Made by a program: the position numbers and the translations under genes
The notes under the pieces: model-generated
Told to the model about the DNA's origin: nothing
Seen by the model: only the letters and a program-made list of their open reading frames with translations
Databases searched by the model: none
In this document: positions 39,567-48,064 of the stretch, one piece after another
How positions within the stretch are numbered: position 1 is the first letter of the stretch
Layout of the letters: every line of letters begins with the position of its first letter
Origin: Salinicola endophyticus
Lineage (GTDB): Bacteria > Pseudomonadota > Gammaproteobacteria > Pseudomonadales > Halomonadaceae
Direction of reading: 5' to 3'
Assembly: GCF_040536835.1 (NCBI RefSeq)
Contig: NZ_CP159578.1
Location: 3,658,001-3,722,000 of the forward strand
DNA: 64,000 nucleotides

Positions 39567-40337
39567 ATGGCCACGACCCCCATCCCGCTCGAGGCGCGCG
39601 ACATCAAGAAGCGTTTCGGCTCCCACGAGGTGCTCAAGGGCCTCTCTCTCGAGGCTCACAAGGGCGATGTCATCACCCTGATCGGTGCCTCCGGCTCGGG
39701 CAAGAGCACCTTCCTGCGCTGCATGAACCTGCTCGAACAGCCCGACGAAGGCGAGCTGATCGTGCACAACGAGCCGATCCACTTCCGTGCCACCAAGCAC
39801 GGCCGCGAGCCCGCCGACTGGAAACAGGTCGAGCGCCTGCGCGCCAAGCTCTCGATGGTGTTCCAGAACTTCAACCTGTGGTCGCACATGACGCTGCTCG
39901 AGAATGTCATCGAAGCCCCGGTGCATGTGCTCAAGAAGCCACGCAAGCAGGCCATCGACGAAGCCCGGGCGCTGCTCGACCGGGTCGGCCTGCTGGAGCG
40001 CGCCGACTACTATCCGACCCAGATGTCGGGCGGCCAGCAGCAGCGCGGCGCGATCGCCCGGGCGCTGGCGATGGACCCGGAAGTGATGCTGTTCGACGAG
40101 CCCACCTCGGCGCTCGACCCCGAGCTGGTGGGCGACGTGCTCAAGGTCATGCGCGGGCTCGCCGACGAGGGCCGCACCATGATTCTGGTGACCCACGAGA
40201 TCGCCTTCGCCCGCGATGTCTCGAGCCAGGTGATCTACCTGCACCAGGGCGTGATCGAAGAGTCAGGCACGCCGGCCGAGGTCCTCGACAACCCGCGCTC
40301 CGAGCGCCTGCGCCAGTTCCTGGCGCCCAAGCACTGA
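39567..40337 (+). CDS. aotP: Arginine/ornithine ABC transporter ATP-binding protein
   Basis: A 256-residue ATPase of the HisP/GlnQ family. Walker A GASGSGKSTFLRC near residue 41, Q-loop VFQNFNLWSHMTLLENV near 96, signature MSGGQQQRGAIARAL near 162, Walker B VMLFDEPTSALDPELVGDV and switch His in THEIAFARDV. The extra insert PIHFRATKHGREPADWKQVER is shared by HisP and AotP. Start ATG 39567 (GTG 39555 is an in-frame alternative). The permease gene follows after 10 bases. Assignment to arginine/ornithine rests on the AotO-like gene downstream. Confidence 0.9.
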   Translation: MATTPIPLEARDIKKRFGSHEVLKGLSLEAHKGDVITLIGASGSGKSTFLRCMNLLEQPDEGELIVHNEPIHFRATKHGREPADWKQVERLRAKLSMVFQNFNLWSHMTLLENVIEAPVHVLKKPRKQAIDEARALLDRVGLLERADYYPTQMSGGQQQRGAIARALAMDPEVMLFDEPTSALDPELVGDVLKVMRGLADEGRTMILVTHEIAFARDVSSQVIYLHQGVIEESGTPAEVLDNPRSERLRQFLAPKH

Positions 40338-40347
40338 GGCGGCCATC

Positions 40348-41064
40348 ATGATCGACCTGCAAGGCTACGGCCCGCGGCTGCTGGAAGGCGCCATGGTCAC
40401 GCTCGAACTGGCGCTGTTGTCGCTGGTGCTGGCGGTGATCCTGGGCCTGCTCACGGCCAGCGCCAAGCTCTCGCGCAATCGCGCCATCCACGCCATCGGC
40501 ACCCTCTACACCACGCTGATCCGCGGCGTGCCGGATCTGGTGCTGATGATGCTGCTGTTCTACGGCGGCCAGATCGGCATCAACATGCTCACCGATCAGC
40601 TCTACGACGCTTTCGATGTCGATATCTTCATCAACGTCGATGCCTTCGTCGCCGGTGTCATCACCATCGGCCTGATCTTCGGGGCCTACATGGGCGAGAC
40701 CTTCCGGGGTGCCTTCCAGTCGGTCGAGGAAGGCCAGATGGAGGCCGCCCGCGCCTACGGCATGAGCCCGTGGCTGGCGTTTCGCCGCGTGCGCTTCCCG
40801 CTGATGATGCGCCATGCGCTGCCGGGAATCGGCAACAACTGGATGGTGCTGCTGAAGACCACCGCGCTGGTCTCGATCATCGGCCTGACCGACATGGTGC
40901 GGGTCGCCGCCGAGGCGACCAAGGCGACCCATGAGCCGTTCTTGTTCATGCTGCCGGTGGCGGGGATCTACCTGCTCATCGCTTCGCTCTCGGAGTGGGG
41001 CTTCGCCAAGCTCAGCAAGCGCTACAGCACCGGTTTCGGGGAGGCCAGCGAATGGACCAACTGA
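40348..41064 (+). CDS. aotQ: Arginine/ornithine-type ABC permease (AotQ/HisQ-like)
   Basis: A 238-residue inner-membrane permease with five predicted helices. The amino-acid-permease EAA-type loop is seen as GQMEAARAYGMSPWLAFRRVRFP near residues 130-152, and TTLIRGVPDLVLMMLLFYGGQIG is the typical first-half segment of HisQ/AotQ. The length of 238 and GIGNNWMVLLKTTALVSIIGL match HisQ. The aotM ATG overlaps its 3' end by 13 bases, so the two permeases are translationally coupled and form a heterodimer. Confidence 0.9.
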   Translation: MIDLQGYGPRLLEGAMVTLELALLSLVLAVILGLLTASAKLSRNRAIHAIGTLYTTLIRGVPDLVLMMLLFYGGQIGINMLTDQLYDAFDVDIFINVDAFVAGVITIGLIFGAYMGETFRGAFQSVEEGQMEAARAYGMSPWLAFRRVRFPLMMRHALPGIGNNWMVLLKTTALVSIIGLTDMVRVAAEATKATHEPFLFMLPVAGIYLLIASLSEWGFAKLSKRYSTGFGEASEWTN

Positions 41065-41783
41065 ACGCCTGGTTCACCCAACTGCTCGCGGGCAACGCGA
41101 TCTTCACCGCCAATACCCTGGGCTTCTACTGGAACGGTCTGGTCACCACGGTGCAGCTGGTGTTCCTGTGTCTGCTGCTGGGCATCGTGCTGGCGGTACC
41201 GCTGGCGATCGGCCGCGGCTCCAAGCGGTGGTGGATCAAATGGCCGATCTACGCCTACACCTACGTCTTCCGCGGCACCCCGCTGCTGATCCAGCTCTAC
41301 CTGGTCTACTACGGCGTGGTGTTCTTCAATGGCATCCAGGACACCATCTTCTGGGAGGTGTTCAAGGATGCCTTCTACCCGGCGCTGATCGCGTTCACGC
41401 TGAACACCGCGGCCTACACCACCGAGATCTTTCGTGGCGCGATCAAGAACACCGCCAAGGGCGAGATCGAGGCGGCACGTGCCTACGGCATGTCCAAGGG
41501 CCTGATGATGCGTCGTATCATCCTGCCCAGCGCCTTCCGCCGTGCGCTGCCCGCCTACGGCAACGAGGTGATCTTCATGCTCCACGCCAGCGCCGTGGCC
41601 AGCGTGGTGACGATCATGGACCTGACCGGGGCGGCCTACTACGTCTACGCACGCTTCTATGCCCCCTTCCCGGCCTTCATCTTCGTCGCCCTGATCTATC
41701 TGTGCCTGACCTTCAGTATCATGTTCGTCTTCCGCCGGCTGGAAAAACGCCTGCTGGCCCACCTGCGACCGCGCGGCGCCTGA
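41052..41783 (+). CDS. aotM: Arginine/ornithine-type ABC permease (AotM/HisM-like)
   Basis: A 243-residue permease with about five helices; typical HisM/AotM segments TYVFRGTPLLIQLYLVYYG, EIFRGAIKNTAKGEIEAARAYGMSKGLMM (EAA loop) and ALPAYGNEVIFMLHASAVAS. It pairs with the preceding AotQ-like protein. The start at 41052 overlaps aotQ. The binding-protein gene follows 71 bases later. Confidence 0.9.
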   Translation: MDQLNAWFTQLLAGNAIFTANTLGFYWNGLVTTVQLVFLCLLLGIVLAVPLAIGRGSKRWWIKWPIYAYTYVFRGTPLLIQLYLVYYGVVFFNGIQDTIFWEVFKDAFYPALIAFTLNTAAYTTEIFRGAIKNTAKGEIEAARAYGMSKGLMMRRIILPSAFRRALPAYGNEVIFMLHASAVASVVTIMDLTGAAYYVYARFYAPFPAFIFVALIYLCLTFSIMFVFRRLEKRLLAHLRPRGA

Positions 41784-41854
41784 GCGCGGTGGCAGCCAGG
41801 ATGGCCCTCGAGACCACAATAACGACACCTGCGATCACAGCGAGAACCGACACC

Positions 41855-42676
41855 ATGACAAACTGGATCACCAAGACCCTGATCACCGCCACCCTGCTCG
41901 CCGCGCCGCTGGCAGCCGCGCCGGTGCTGGCCGACGACACCCAGACCGTGCGTCTCGGCATCGACGTGCCCTACGAGCCGTTCGTGATGCGTAGCGCCGA
42001 CGGCCAGCTCGAAGGCTTCGAGATCGATCTCGGCAACGAACTGTGCAAGCGCGCCAAGCTCGACTGCACCTGGGTCGAACAACCCTGGGACGGCATCATT
42101 CCCGGCCTGCTGGCACGCAAGTACGACGCCATCCTGTCGTCGATGGCGATCACCCCGGAGCGCGAGCGCCAAGTACTGTTCTCGCTGCCCTACTACAACA
42201 CGCCCAGCGTGTGGATCACCGCGCGTGACCGCGATATCGACATCGCCGACAAAGCCTCGCTCAAGGGCCTCTCGGTGGGCGTGCAGCGCGGCACCATCCG
42301 CGATGTCTACGTCACTCAGGAGTATGGCGACGTGCTCGACATCCAGCGCTACGGCTCGTCCCAGGACGTGGTCAATGACCTCAAGGCCGGGCGTCTCGAC
42401 CTGACCTTCGAAGACTTCCCGATCGCCGTCGATGCCATCGATTTCCGTGGCGACAACAGCCCCTACAAGCAGGTGGGTCCGAGCATCAAGACGCCCACCT
42501 CGATCTTCGGCAAGGGCGCCGCGATGGCCTTCCGCAAGCGAGACAAGGCGCTAGCGGCGAAGTTCGACCAGGCGATCTGCGCGGTCTACGCCGACGGCAC
42601 CTTCGACAAGCTGATGCACCAGTACTTCGACTACGACCTGTCCGTGCGCCCCAGCCAGCAGGATTGCGCCCAGTAA
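41855..42676 (+). CDS. aotJ: Basic amino-acid binding protein (AotJ/HisJ-like)
   Basis: A 273-residue periplasmic protein. Signal peptide ITATLLAAPLAAAPVLA, cleavage near residue 26. The solute-binding family 3 domain shows VRLGIDVPYEPFVMRSADGQ, GFEIDLGNELCKRAKLDCTWVEQPWDGIIPGLLARKYDAI with the Cys-Cys pair typical of HisJ/ArgT, and VGVQRGTIRDVYVTQEY. A Trp-rich W-D segment and Arg/Asp ligands fit lysine/arginine/ornithine binding. Ends with Cys-containing QQDCAQ. It is in the operon with the permeases; a second binding protein is encoded at 44056. Confidence 0.92.
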   Translation: MTNWITKTLITATLLAAPLAAAPVLADDTQTVRLGIDVPYEPFVMRSADGQLEGFEIDLGNELCKRAKLDCTWVEQPWDGIIPGLLARKYDAILSSMAITPERERQVLFSLPYYNTPSVWITARDRDIDIADKASLKGLSVGVQRGTIRDVYVTQEYGDVLDIQRYGSSQDVVNDLKAGRLDLTFEDFPIAVDAIDFRGDNSPYKQVGPSIKTPTSIFGKGAAMAFRKRDKALAAKFDQAICAVYADGTFDKLMHQYFDYDLSVRPSQQDCAQ

Positions 42677-42752
42677 GCGCCCCCCGATGCACCGGCGCGC
42701 CGCCCTCCCTGGCGGTGCGCCGCTCGCTGCCACTTCGCGCCGAGGACTCCCC

Positions 42753-43871
42753 GTGGAACACCGCAGACACCCCCTGATCGGCCCGGTTCCGGGCACCGAG
42801 CGCGCGCTCGACAGCTTTCACTTCGGCCCCGCCGACGCCGAGCGCCACGTCTACGTGCAGGGTTCGCTGCATGCCGACGAGCTGCCGGGCATGATGGTCG
42901 CCTGGACGCTCAAGCAGCGCCTGGCCGAACTCGAACGCGACGGCCGCCTCGCCTGCCGGGTGAGCGTCGTGCCGGTGGCCAACCCGATCGGACTCGACCA
43001 GCAGCTGATGGATACCGCGCTGGGTCGCTACGACTTCGAGACGCTCAAGAACTTCAACCGCCACTACGTCGATGTGGTCGACCAGGTGTCCGACGGCCTC
43101 GAGGCCGAGCTCAGCGACGATATCGCCGCCAACCGGCGCCTGATCCGGGCGCGCTTCAGCGCCGCCCTGGCGGCACGGGAGGCGACGACCAGCCTCGAGT
43201 CGCTGCGCCTGACGCTGCAACGCCTGGCCTGCGAGGCCGACTTCGTGCTCGATCTGCACTGCGACTTCAATGCGGTCGAGCACCTCTACACCACGCCGGC
43301 GGCGTGGCCGGTGTTCGAACCCTTCGCGCGCTACTTCGGCGCCAAGGCGAGCATGCTCGCCACCGACTCCGGCGGGCAGTCGTTCGACGAGTGCTTCACC
43401 CTGGTGTGGGAAGCGCTGCGCCAGCGCTTCGGCGAGCGCTTCCCGATCGATTACGGCACCCAGTCGGTCACTGTAGAGCTGCGCGGGCAGCAGGACGTCT
43501 CCCACGAGCTGGCGGCCCACGACAGCCAGGCGATCATCGACTGGCTGACCCACCTTGGTCTGGTCGTGGGCGAGGCGCCGCCGCTACCGGGGCTGGCCTA
43601 CCCGGCCACCGAACTGGCGGCGATGGATTTCCTGCACGCGCCGATCGGCGGCCTGGTGGTGTTCCATCTGGCACCCGGCGTCGAGGTGGAGGCGGGGCAG
43701 CTGATCGCCGAGATCATCGATCCGATCAGCGATCGTATCGAAGCGATCCGCGCGCCCCAGCGCGGCATGTTCTATGCTCGAACCCAGCGCCGTATGGCCA
43801 CTGCCGGGATGATCGTGGCCGATATCGCCGGCCACCAGAGCCATCGCAGCGGCTATCTGCTGGCGCCGTGA
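42753..43871 (+). CDS. aotO: AotO-like deacylase (succinylglutamate desuccinylase/aspartoacylase family)
   Basis: A 372-residue protein. Zinc-peptidase-like motifs: His and Glu in YVQGSLHADELPGMMVAW near residues 35-40, NPIGLDQQLMDTALGRYD, and His in DFVLDLHCDFNAVEHLYT near 165; the C-terminal part has a lipoyl-like barrel (PIGGLVVFHLAPGVEVEAGQLIAEIIDP, core LVVFHLAPGVEVEAG). In P. aeruginosa the aotJQMOP operon carries a similar protein, AotO, of unclear function. The start is probably the GTG at 42753 behind GAGG, 76 bases after aotJ; the longer frame from 42687 lacks a site. It may hydrolyse an acylated amino acid. Confidence 0.8.
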   Translation: MEHRRHPLIGPVPGTERALDSFHFGPADAERHVYVQGSLHADELPGMMVAWTLKQRLAELERDGRLACRVSVVPVANPIGLDQQLMDTALGRYDFETLKNFNRHYVDVVDQVSDGLEAELSDDIAANRRLIRARFSAALAAREATTSLESLRLTLQRLACEADFVLDLHCDFNAVEHLYTTPAAWPVFEPFARYFGAKASMLATDSGGQSFDECFTLVWEALRQRFGERFPIDYGTQSVTVELRGQQDVSHELAAHDSQAIIDWLTHLGLVVGEAPPLPGLAYPATELAAMDFLHAPIGGLVVFHLAPGVEVEAGQLIAEIIDPISDRIEAIRAPQRGMFYARTQRRMATAGMIVADIAGHQSHRSGYLLAP

Positions 43872-44055
43872 GGCCGCTGACGCTGGTCGGATCGCCGGGG
43901 GCTGATATTCAAGCGTCGGCGCATTGGTTATGCTGCCAGCGTCAGGCCCGTATCACCGACGCGGCATCGCTCACGAGGCCGCCGACGTCGGGACGCCCTC
44001 GCTGACCAGGCGACAACTGAACAACAACACCCGTACCACAAGAGAGACGCGATTC

Positions 44056-44826
44056 ATGAAAAAACTGCTGACCACCACGCTGCTCGGCGCCGCGCTGATC
44101 GCCGGCGCGGCCCACGCCCAGGACAAGGAGCATCTGCGCATCGGCGTCGATGTGCCCTATGAGCCGATGGAGTACCGCACCGCCGACGGCGAGCTGACCG
44201 GCTTCGACATCGATCTCGGCAACGCCATGTGCAAGCAGATCAAGGCCGACTGCGAGTGGGTGGTGCAAGCATGGGATGGCATCATTCCGGGCCTGCTGGC
44301 ACGTAAGTACGACGCCATCATGTCGTCGATGACGATCAACGACGAGCGCCGTGCCACCGTGCTCTTCTCCGCCCCGTACATCAAGCCGCCCTCCGCCTGG
44401 TTCGTACCGGCCGGCAGCAGCATCGAGACGATCTATCCCCAGTCGCTCAAGGGCAAGACCATCGGCGTCCAGCGCGGCACCCTGCAGGACAACTACGTCA
44501 CCGACATGTACGGCGACGTGGCCAAGATCAGCCGTTACACCACCGCTGACGACCTGGTACTGGATATGGATGCGGGTCGCGTCGATATCGCCTTCCTCGA
44601 CTTCCCGGTGGGCAAGTCGACCCTGCTCGACAGCAAGGAAGGCAACTACAAGACAATCGGCGGCATGATCACCGAGCCGGAGAAGTACTTCGGCGAGGGC
44701 TTCGGTATCGCCTTCCGCCCGCGCGACAAAAAACTCGCCGAGCGCTTCAACGAGGCCCTGGCCACGCTGAAGCAGGACGGCACCTACGACAAGATCTACG
44801 ACAAGTACTTCAAGACCGGCGAGTGA
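44056..44826 (+). CDS. Second basic amino-acid binding protein
   Basis: A 256-residue family 3 solute-binding protein paralogous to 41855-42676. Signal peptide LTTTLLGAALIAGAAHA. It shares LRIGVDVPYEPMEYRTADGELTGFDIDLGNAMCKQIKADCEWVVQAWDGIIPGLLARKYDAI (same Cys pair and W-D-G-I-I-P segment), YIKPPSAWFVPAGSS and VGVQRGTLQDNYVTDMYGD. The two proteins probably share the AotPQM transporter with different amino-acid preferences. The 184-base gap from aotO may hold its own promoter. A strong double hairpin follows. Confidence 0.92.
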   Translation: MKKLLTTTLLGAALIAGAAHAQDKEHLRIGVDVPYEPMEYRTADGELTGFDIDLGNAMCKQIKADCEWVVQAWDGIIPGLLARKYDAIMSSMTINDERRATVLFSAPYIKPPSAWFVPAGSSIETIYPQSLKGKTIGVQRGTLQDNYVTDMYGDVAKISRYTTADDLVLDMDAGRVDIAFLDFPVGKSTLLDSKEGNYKTIGGMITEPEKYFGEGFGIAFRPRDKKLAERFNEALATLKQDGTYDKIYDKYFKTGE

Positions 44827-44838
44827 TCGCTGTCACCG

Positions 44839-44869
44839 CTACGGCATCGGCCCCCGGCCGATGCCGTAG
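44839..44869 (+). terminator. Long stem-loop upstream of terminator
   Basis: A perfect 14-base stem CTACGGCATCGGCC / GGCCGATGCCGTAG with a CCC loop immediately after the binding-protein stop. It has no T-run itself but is followed 10 bases later by a conventional terminator; it may protect the 3' end. Confidence 0.6.
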
Positions 44870-44879
44870 TGGCAAGAAA

Positions 44880-44906
44880 AAAGCCCCGATCCTGGATCGG
44901 GGCTTT
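44880..44906. terminator. Bidirectional rho-independent terminator
   Basis: Near-perfect palindrome AAAGCCCCGATCC T GGATCGGGGCTTT flanked by A- and T-rich runs on the two sides, between the binding-protein gene and the convergent amidotransferase gene. It serves both directions. Confidence 0.9.
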
Positions 44907-44955
44907 GTCTTTGTATCGCGCTTCAGGCGCTACCGGAACACGCTGCCGGCGGCGC

Positions 44956-45678
44956 TCACTGGGCCGCCCCGGCCTGACGCCAGAACGCGAGCATCCAGTG
45001 CGCCATGGTCTCGCTGTCGACCTCGTCGGCCAGCGATGCCTGCCCTTCACGTACCCTATCCGCCGGCATGCGGTCGCCGCGCAGATTCATCAGATCCGCC
45101 GAGTACGCCTTGGTGAATTCCGGGTGGCCCTGAATGCCGAGGAAGCACTCGCCGATCTGGATCAGATAGAACGGGCAGAAGTCGCTCGCTGCCAGCACCC
45201 GGGTCTCGGCCGGCAGTCGGGCAACCTGATCCTGGTGGCTGACCAGCAGATTGAGCGCCTCCCGCGGCGGGGTCATCCACGGTGCCTGGCCGGTGATGCG
45301 GTTGTACGACACCCCCACGCCCCAGCCACGCGGGCTACGCTCGACCTCGCCGCCGAGCGCCTTGGCGATCAACTGATGGCCGAAGCAGACACCGATCAGC
45401 GGCCGGCGCTGCGCCCACAGCAGACGCACGAATTCGCACAGCCGTTCGATCCAGGCGTCACCATCGTTGACGCCGTACTTGGACCCCGTGATCAACCAGG
45501 CATCGATCTCGGCGATATCCGCCTGGGTGGGAATCTCGCCATCGAGACAGCGCCAGGTGTGCCACTCGAGCCCGGGTTCCTGCGAGCCGAGCAGGCGGGC
45601 GAACTGCTCGGGATAGTTGCGATGCGTCTCGCGTAGCGGCTCGGCGACATCGTCGCATTGCAGGATGCCAATGCGCAT
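44956..45678 (-). CDS. Class I glutamine amidotransferase-like protein
   Basis: A 240-residue protein. Triad residues: Cys98 in LIGVCFGHQLIAKALGG, His in LGIQGHPEFTKAYS near 186 with Glu two residues on. The opening MRIGILQCDDVAEPLRET and DAWLITGSKYGVNDGDAW resemble the GMP-synthase-like family (YfeJ and relatives) rather than GuaA. A stand-alone glutaminase domain of uncertain acceptor. It converges with the binding-protein gene over the terminators. Confidence 0.9.
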   Translation of the reverse strand: MRIGILQCDDVAEPLRETHRNYPEQFARLLGSQEPGLEWHTWRCLDGEIPTQADIAEIDAWLITGSKYGVNDGDAWIERLCEFVRLLWAQRRPLIGVCFGHQLIAKALGGEVERSPRGWGVGVSYNRITGQAPWMTPPREALNLLVSHQDQVARLPAETRVLAASDFCPFYLIQIGECFLGIQGHPEFTKAYSADLMNLRGDRMPADRVREGQASLADEVDSETMAHWMLAFWRQAGAAQ

Positions 45679-46114
45679 GGAGCTCTCCTCTTCTCGTGCT
45701 CTGACCTTGGTGATCTGAACTCAGTATTCTGCTGAACCTGACGGTGACCTCGATCTTCCGGCGACGTCGCGCTTACGTCTGCTGACAGCGTCGGTCAGCG
45801 GCCCCAGTCACGCACCGCAGCCCAGGCCACCCAGCCATCCGACGCGCAGCAGACAGGGGCTGAGGGCAGACGTCTGGCGAGCCGTCATTGTCCCACAACG
45901 GCGGCGACAATCCCTCTCAACCGCTACGTTGAGCTTCAATTGTTTACCGTTCTCGTGTGGAGCCCACCAGTGGCGATCTTTATCCTCAGACGTGAGCATG
46001 CGAGTCCCCTGTGAGACGGCCAGCGGCCACTGCTGCAACGTCGCCAGGGGCTCGATCGAAGAACGACGACTTGCCCAGTGAGAGGCGAGCGTGACTCAGT
46101 CAGCAGGGTGACGT
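45679..46114. other. Intergenic region, 436 bases
   Basis: Upstream of the amidotransferase (minus) and of a small membrane protein (plus), so promoters in both directions are expected. A 76-codon frame at 45808-46038 on the minus strand has no recognisable sequence; I do not call it. Nothing else supported. Confidence 0.4.
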
Positions 46115-46612
46115 ATGGCGCCATGGTTCGATCATCTGCAGGAAGCGGCCGCACTGTGTGTGGGTCTCTATGCCCTGCTGCTGCTCTGCCGCGGTAATGC
46201 CTTTCCGCCGGCCGCGGTGCCCGCCGCGCTCATGCTGGCGGTGGCGATCAAGTCTCCGCTGCTCACGCCCACCCTCAGTCTGAGCCTGGGCCTGATGCTG
46301 CTGCTGGCAGTCAACGTGATGCTACGCCCGGGAGTGATGCCCGCCTGGCTGGCGAGTTCGCTGCCCTCCCCCGGTGCCGGCGCCGAGGCGGCGGTGCAGG
46401 TTACCGCGCATCCGGTGCGCGGCACGCTGCAGGTGTTCTATCACTCGCGCTGGTTCGAAGCGATCCTGATCGACCCCGCCAATCCGCCGCTGCGTGAAGG
46501 CGAGACGGTCTATCTGATTCGCCACGACAACCGCCAAGCGTGGGTCAGCCGGGTGCGCAGCCACACCCCGCCGGACACGTCGAGCCGTCGTTGGCACTGG
46601 CGTACCGAGTAA
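46115..46612 (+). CDS. Small membrane protein with soluble C-terminal domain, unknown
   Basis: A 165-residue protein with about three hydrophobic segments in the first 80 residues (AAALCVGLYALLLLC, AVPAALMLAVAIKSPLL, LSLGLMLLLAVNVML), then a soluble domain with VTAHPVRGTLQVFYHSRWFEAILID and REGETVYLIRHDNRQAWV (core GETVYLIRHDNRQAWV), reminiscent of NfeD-type OB domains. No partner gene is adjacent. Function not recognised. Confidence 0.6.
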   Translation: MAPWFDHLQEAAALCVGLYALLLLCRGNAFPPAAVPAALMLAVAIKSPLLTPTLSLSLGLMLLLAVNVMLRPGVMPAWLASSLPSPGAGAEAAVQVTAHPVRGTLQVFYHSRWFEAILIDPANPPLREGETVYLIRHDNRQAWVSRVRSHTPPDTSSRRWHWRTE

Positions 46613-46633
46613 ATACGCGCTCAGAATCCCGTC

Positions 46634-47698
46634 TCAGGTCGGCCGCGCAAAACGCGCCACCAGGCGCGCCATCCCCGGCCCCACCAGCACCACCGTGAAC
46701 AGACGCAGCGTCTGCAGTGCCACCACCAGACCGACATCGGCGTGGGTATCGATGGCGATGATGGTCATCGAGTCGAGCCCACCCGGGCTGGTCGCCAGAT
46801 AGGCACTGATGAAGGTGGTATGCATCAGCAGCGTCACCAGCCACGCCGAGAGCGCACACAGCGCGATCAGTACCAGCGAGGCCAGCACCATCTTGCTCAG
46901 CGCGCGGGCAATGGTATGCAGCGTGGCACGGTCGAAACGCAGCCCCACATAGGCACCGATCACACCGTAGGCCAGTTCCAGCAGCGGCTGCGGCAGGGTC
47001 AGGGTCACCACCCCGCCGAGATGCAGCAGCGTGCCCAGCGCCACCGGCCCCAGCAGCGCCCCGGCCGGCAGGCGGCGATGACACAGCCACACGCCGGCCA
47101 CGACCACCGCCAGGGTCGCCAGCAGGTCGAGCCAGGCGCGGGCCGAGGCCGGCAGTGGCGCAGCGTGACCGGCGCTGGTGTCGGTCACCCCCAGGTAGTG
47201 GCTGACCAGCGCGCCGAGCAGCACCACGCAGACCACCCGCACATACTGCATCGCGGCCACGATCCGCGGGTCGGCATCGCTCTCCTCGGCCATCGCGACC
47301 ATGGCCGCGGCGGCCCCGGGGGTGGTGCCCCAGGCCGCGGTCGTACCCGGCAGGCCGCCATGCCGCACCAGCGCGATGCCCACCACCAGACTCAGCAACA
47401 GGGTGATCGCCGTGGCCAGCAGCATCACCGGCCAGGCGTCCAGAATCTGGCGCAACACCGCCAGTGTCAGGGTCTGGGCGATCAGCACGCCAACCACCCC
47501 CTGGCTCAGCTTGAAGGCGCTGCGCGGCAGCGCGAGACCGCCCACCGTGACTCCATAGACAATGGCGACCGCCATCGGGCCGATGAATCCGCCGGCCGGC
47601 ATATGCACCAGTGCCAGCAGCCAGCTGGATACGCCACAGGCCAGCACCAGCAGGAGCCAGCGCCAGGTATTGTGAAGAGAGGGAGAGGGTCTAGGCAC
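46634..47698 (-). CDS. AbrB-family membrane protein
   Basis: A 354-residue integral membrane protein with about nine or ten helices and the internal duplication of the AbrB/ammonia monooxygenase-like family (PF05145). Signatures: MPAGGFIGPMAVAIVYGVT, GTTAAWGTTPGAAAAMVAMAEES with the conserved PGA-(A/G)-A-M element, LPAGALLGPVALGTLLHLGG, and the second-copy SPGGLDSMTIIAIDT. The transport function of these proteins is not known. It is monocistronic on the minus strand. Confidence 0.87.
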   Translation of the reverse strand: MPRPSPSLHNTWRWLLLVLACGVSSWLLALVHMPAGGFIGPMAVAIVYGVTVGGLALPRSAFKLSQGVVGVLIAQTLTLAVLRQILDAWPVMLLATAITLLLSLVVGIALVRHGGLPGTTAAWGTTPGAAAAMVAMAEESDADPRIVAAMQYVRVVCVVLLGALVSHYLGVTDTSAGHAAPLPASARAWLDLLATLAVVVAGVWLCHRRLPAGALLGPVALGTLLHLGGVVTLTLPQPLLELAYGVIGAYVGLRFDRATLHTIARALSKMVLASLVLIALCALSAWLVTLLMHTTFISAYLATSPGGLDSMTIIAIDTHADVGLVVALQTLRLFTVVLVGPGMARLVARFARPT

Positions 47699-48064
47699 GT
47701 GGAGGGAGGCCGAATTCCGTAAAAGACTAGGAAAAGCTGAACAGCGGGCTACTCGACCGAATCGCGACGTTGCGCGGTGCTCGAAGATTCGCCTAACCCC
47801 GAGTTATGTCTCATCTTCTGCACGCCGTGCGCCTTGCGCTTCATGTCGCTCGCCAAGCTATTCAGCCCTTCCAGAATTCTATCAGGCATCACTAATAGCG
47901 TCAGTGTTTGTCGACAATCTTTCGAGACGGCGCGGAGCGCCGTTTGTTCAGCACGAGCTCGACGCCGGCCCGCGCCCCAGGGTCCATACTCTCGAGGCGT
48001 CGTCTTGCACCGATCCTTGCCGGCACCCGCCAGCCGGCCACCGCGTTCGTTTCAGGAGAGCCCC
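47699..48064. other. Intergenic region, 366 bases, relatively AT-rich
   Basis: Upstream of both divergent genes. It contains a terminator-like hairpin on the plus strand (47927-47948: ACGGCGC, GGA loop, GCGCCGT, TTTGTT) about 115 bases before the downstream start, which could end a short leader RNA. No coding region recognised. Confidence 0.4.

Noticed and set aside
45808..46038. 76-codon frame on the minus strand in the 436-base gap
   Set aside because: Composition is not protein-like and there is no homology signal or ribosome site.
47708..47735. ccgtaaaagactagg stretch resembling a repeat end
   Set aside because: Match is too short and lacks the conserved inner blocks of the repeat.
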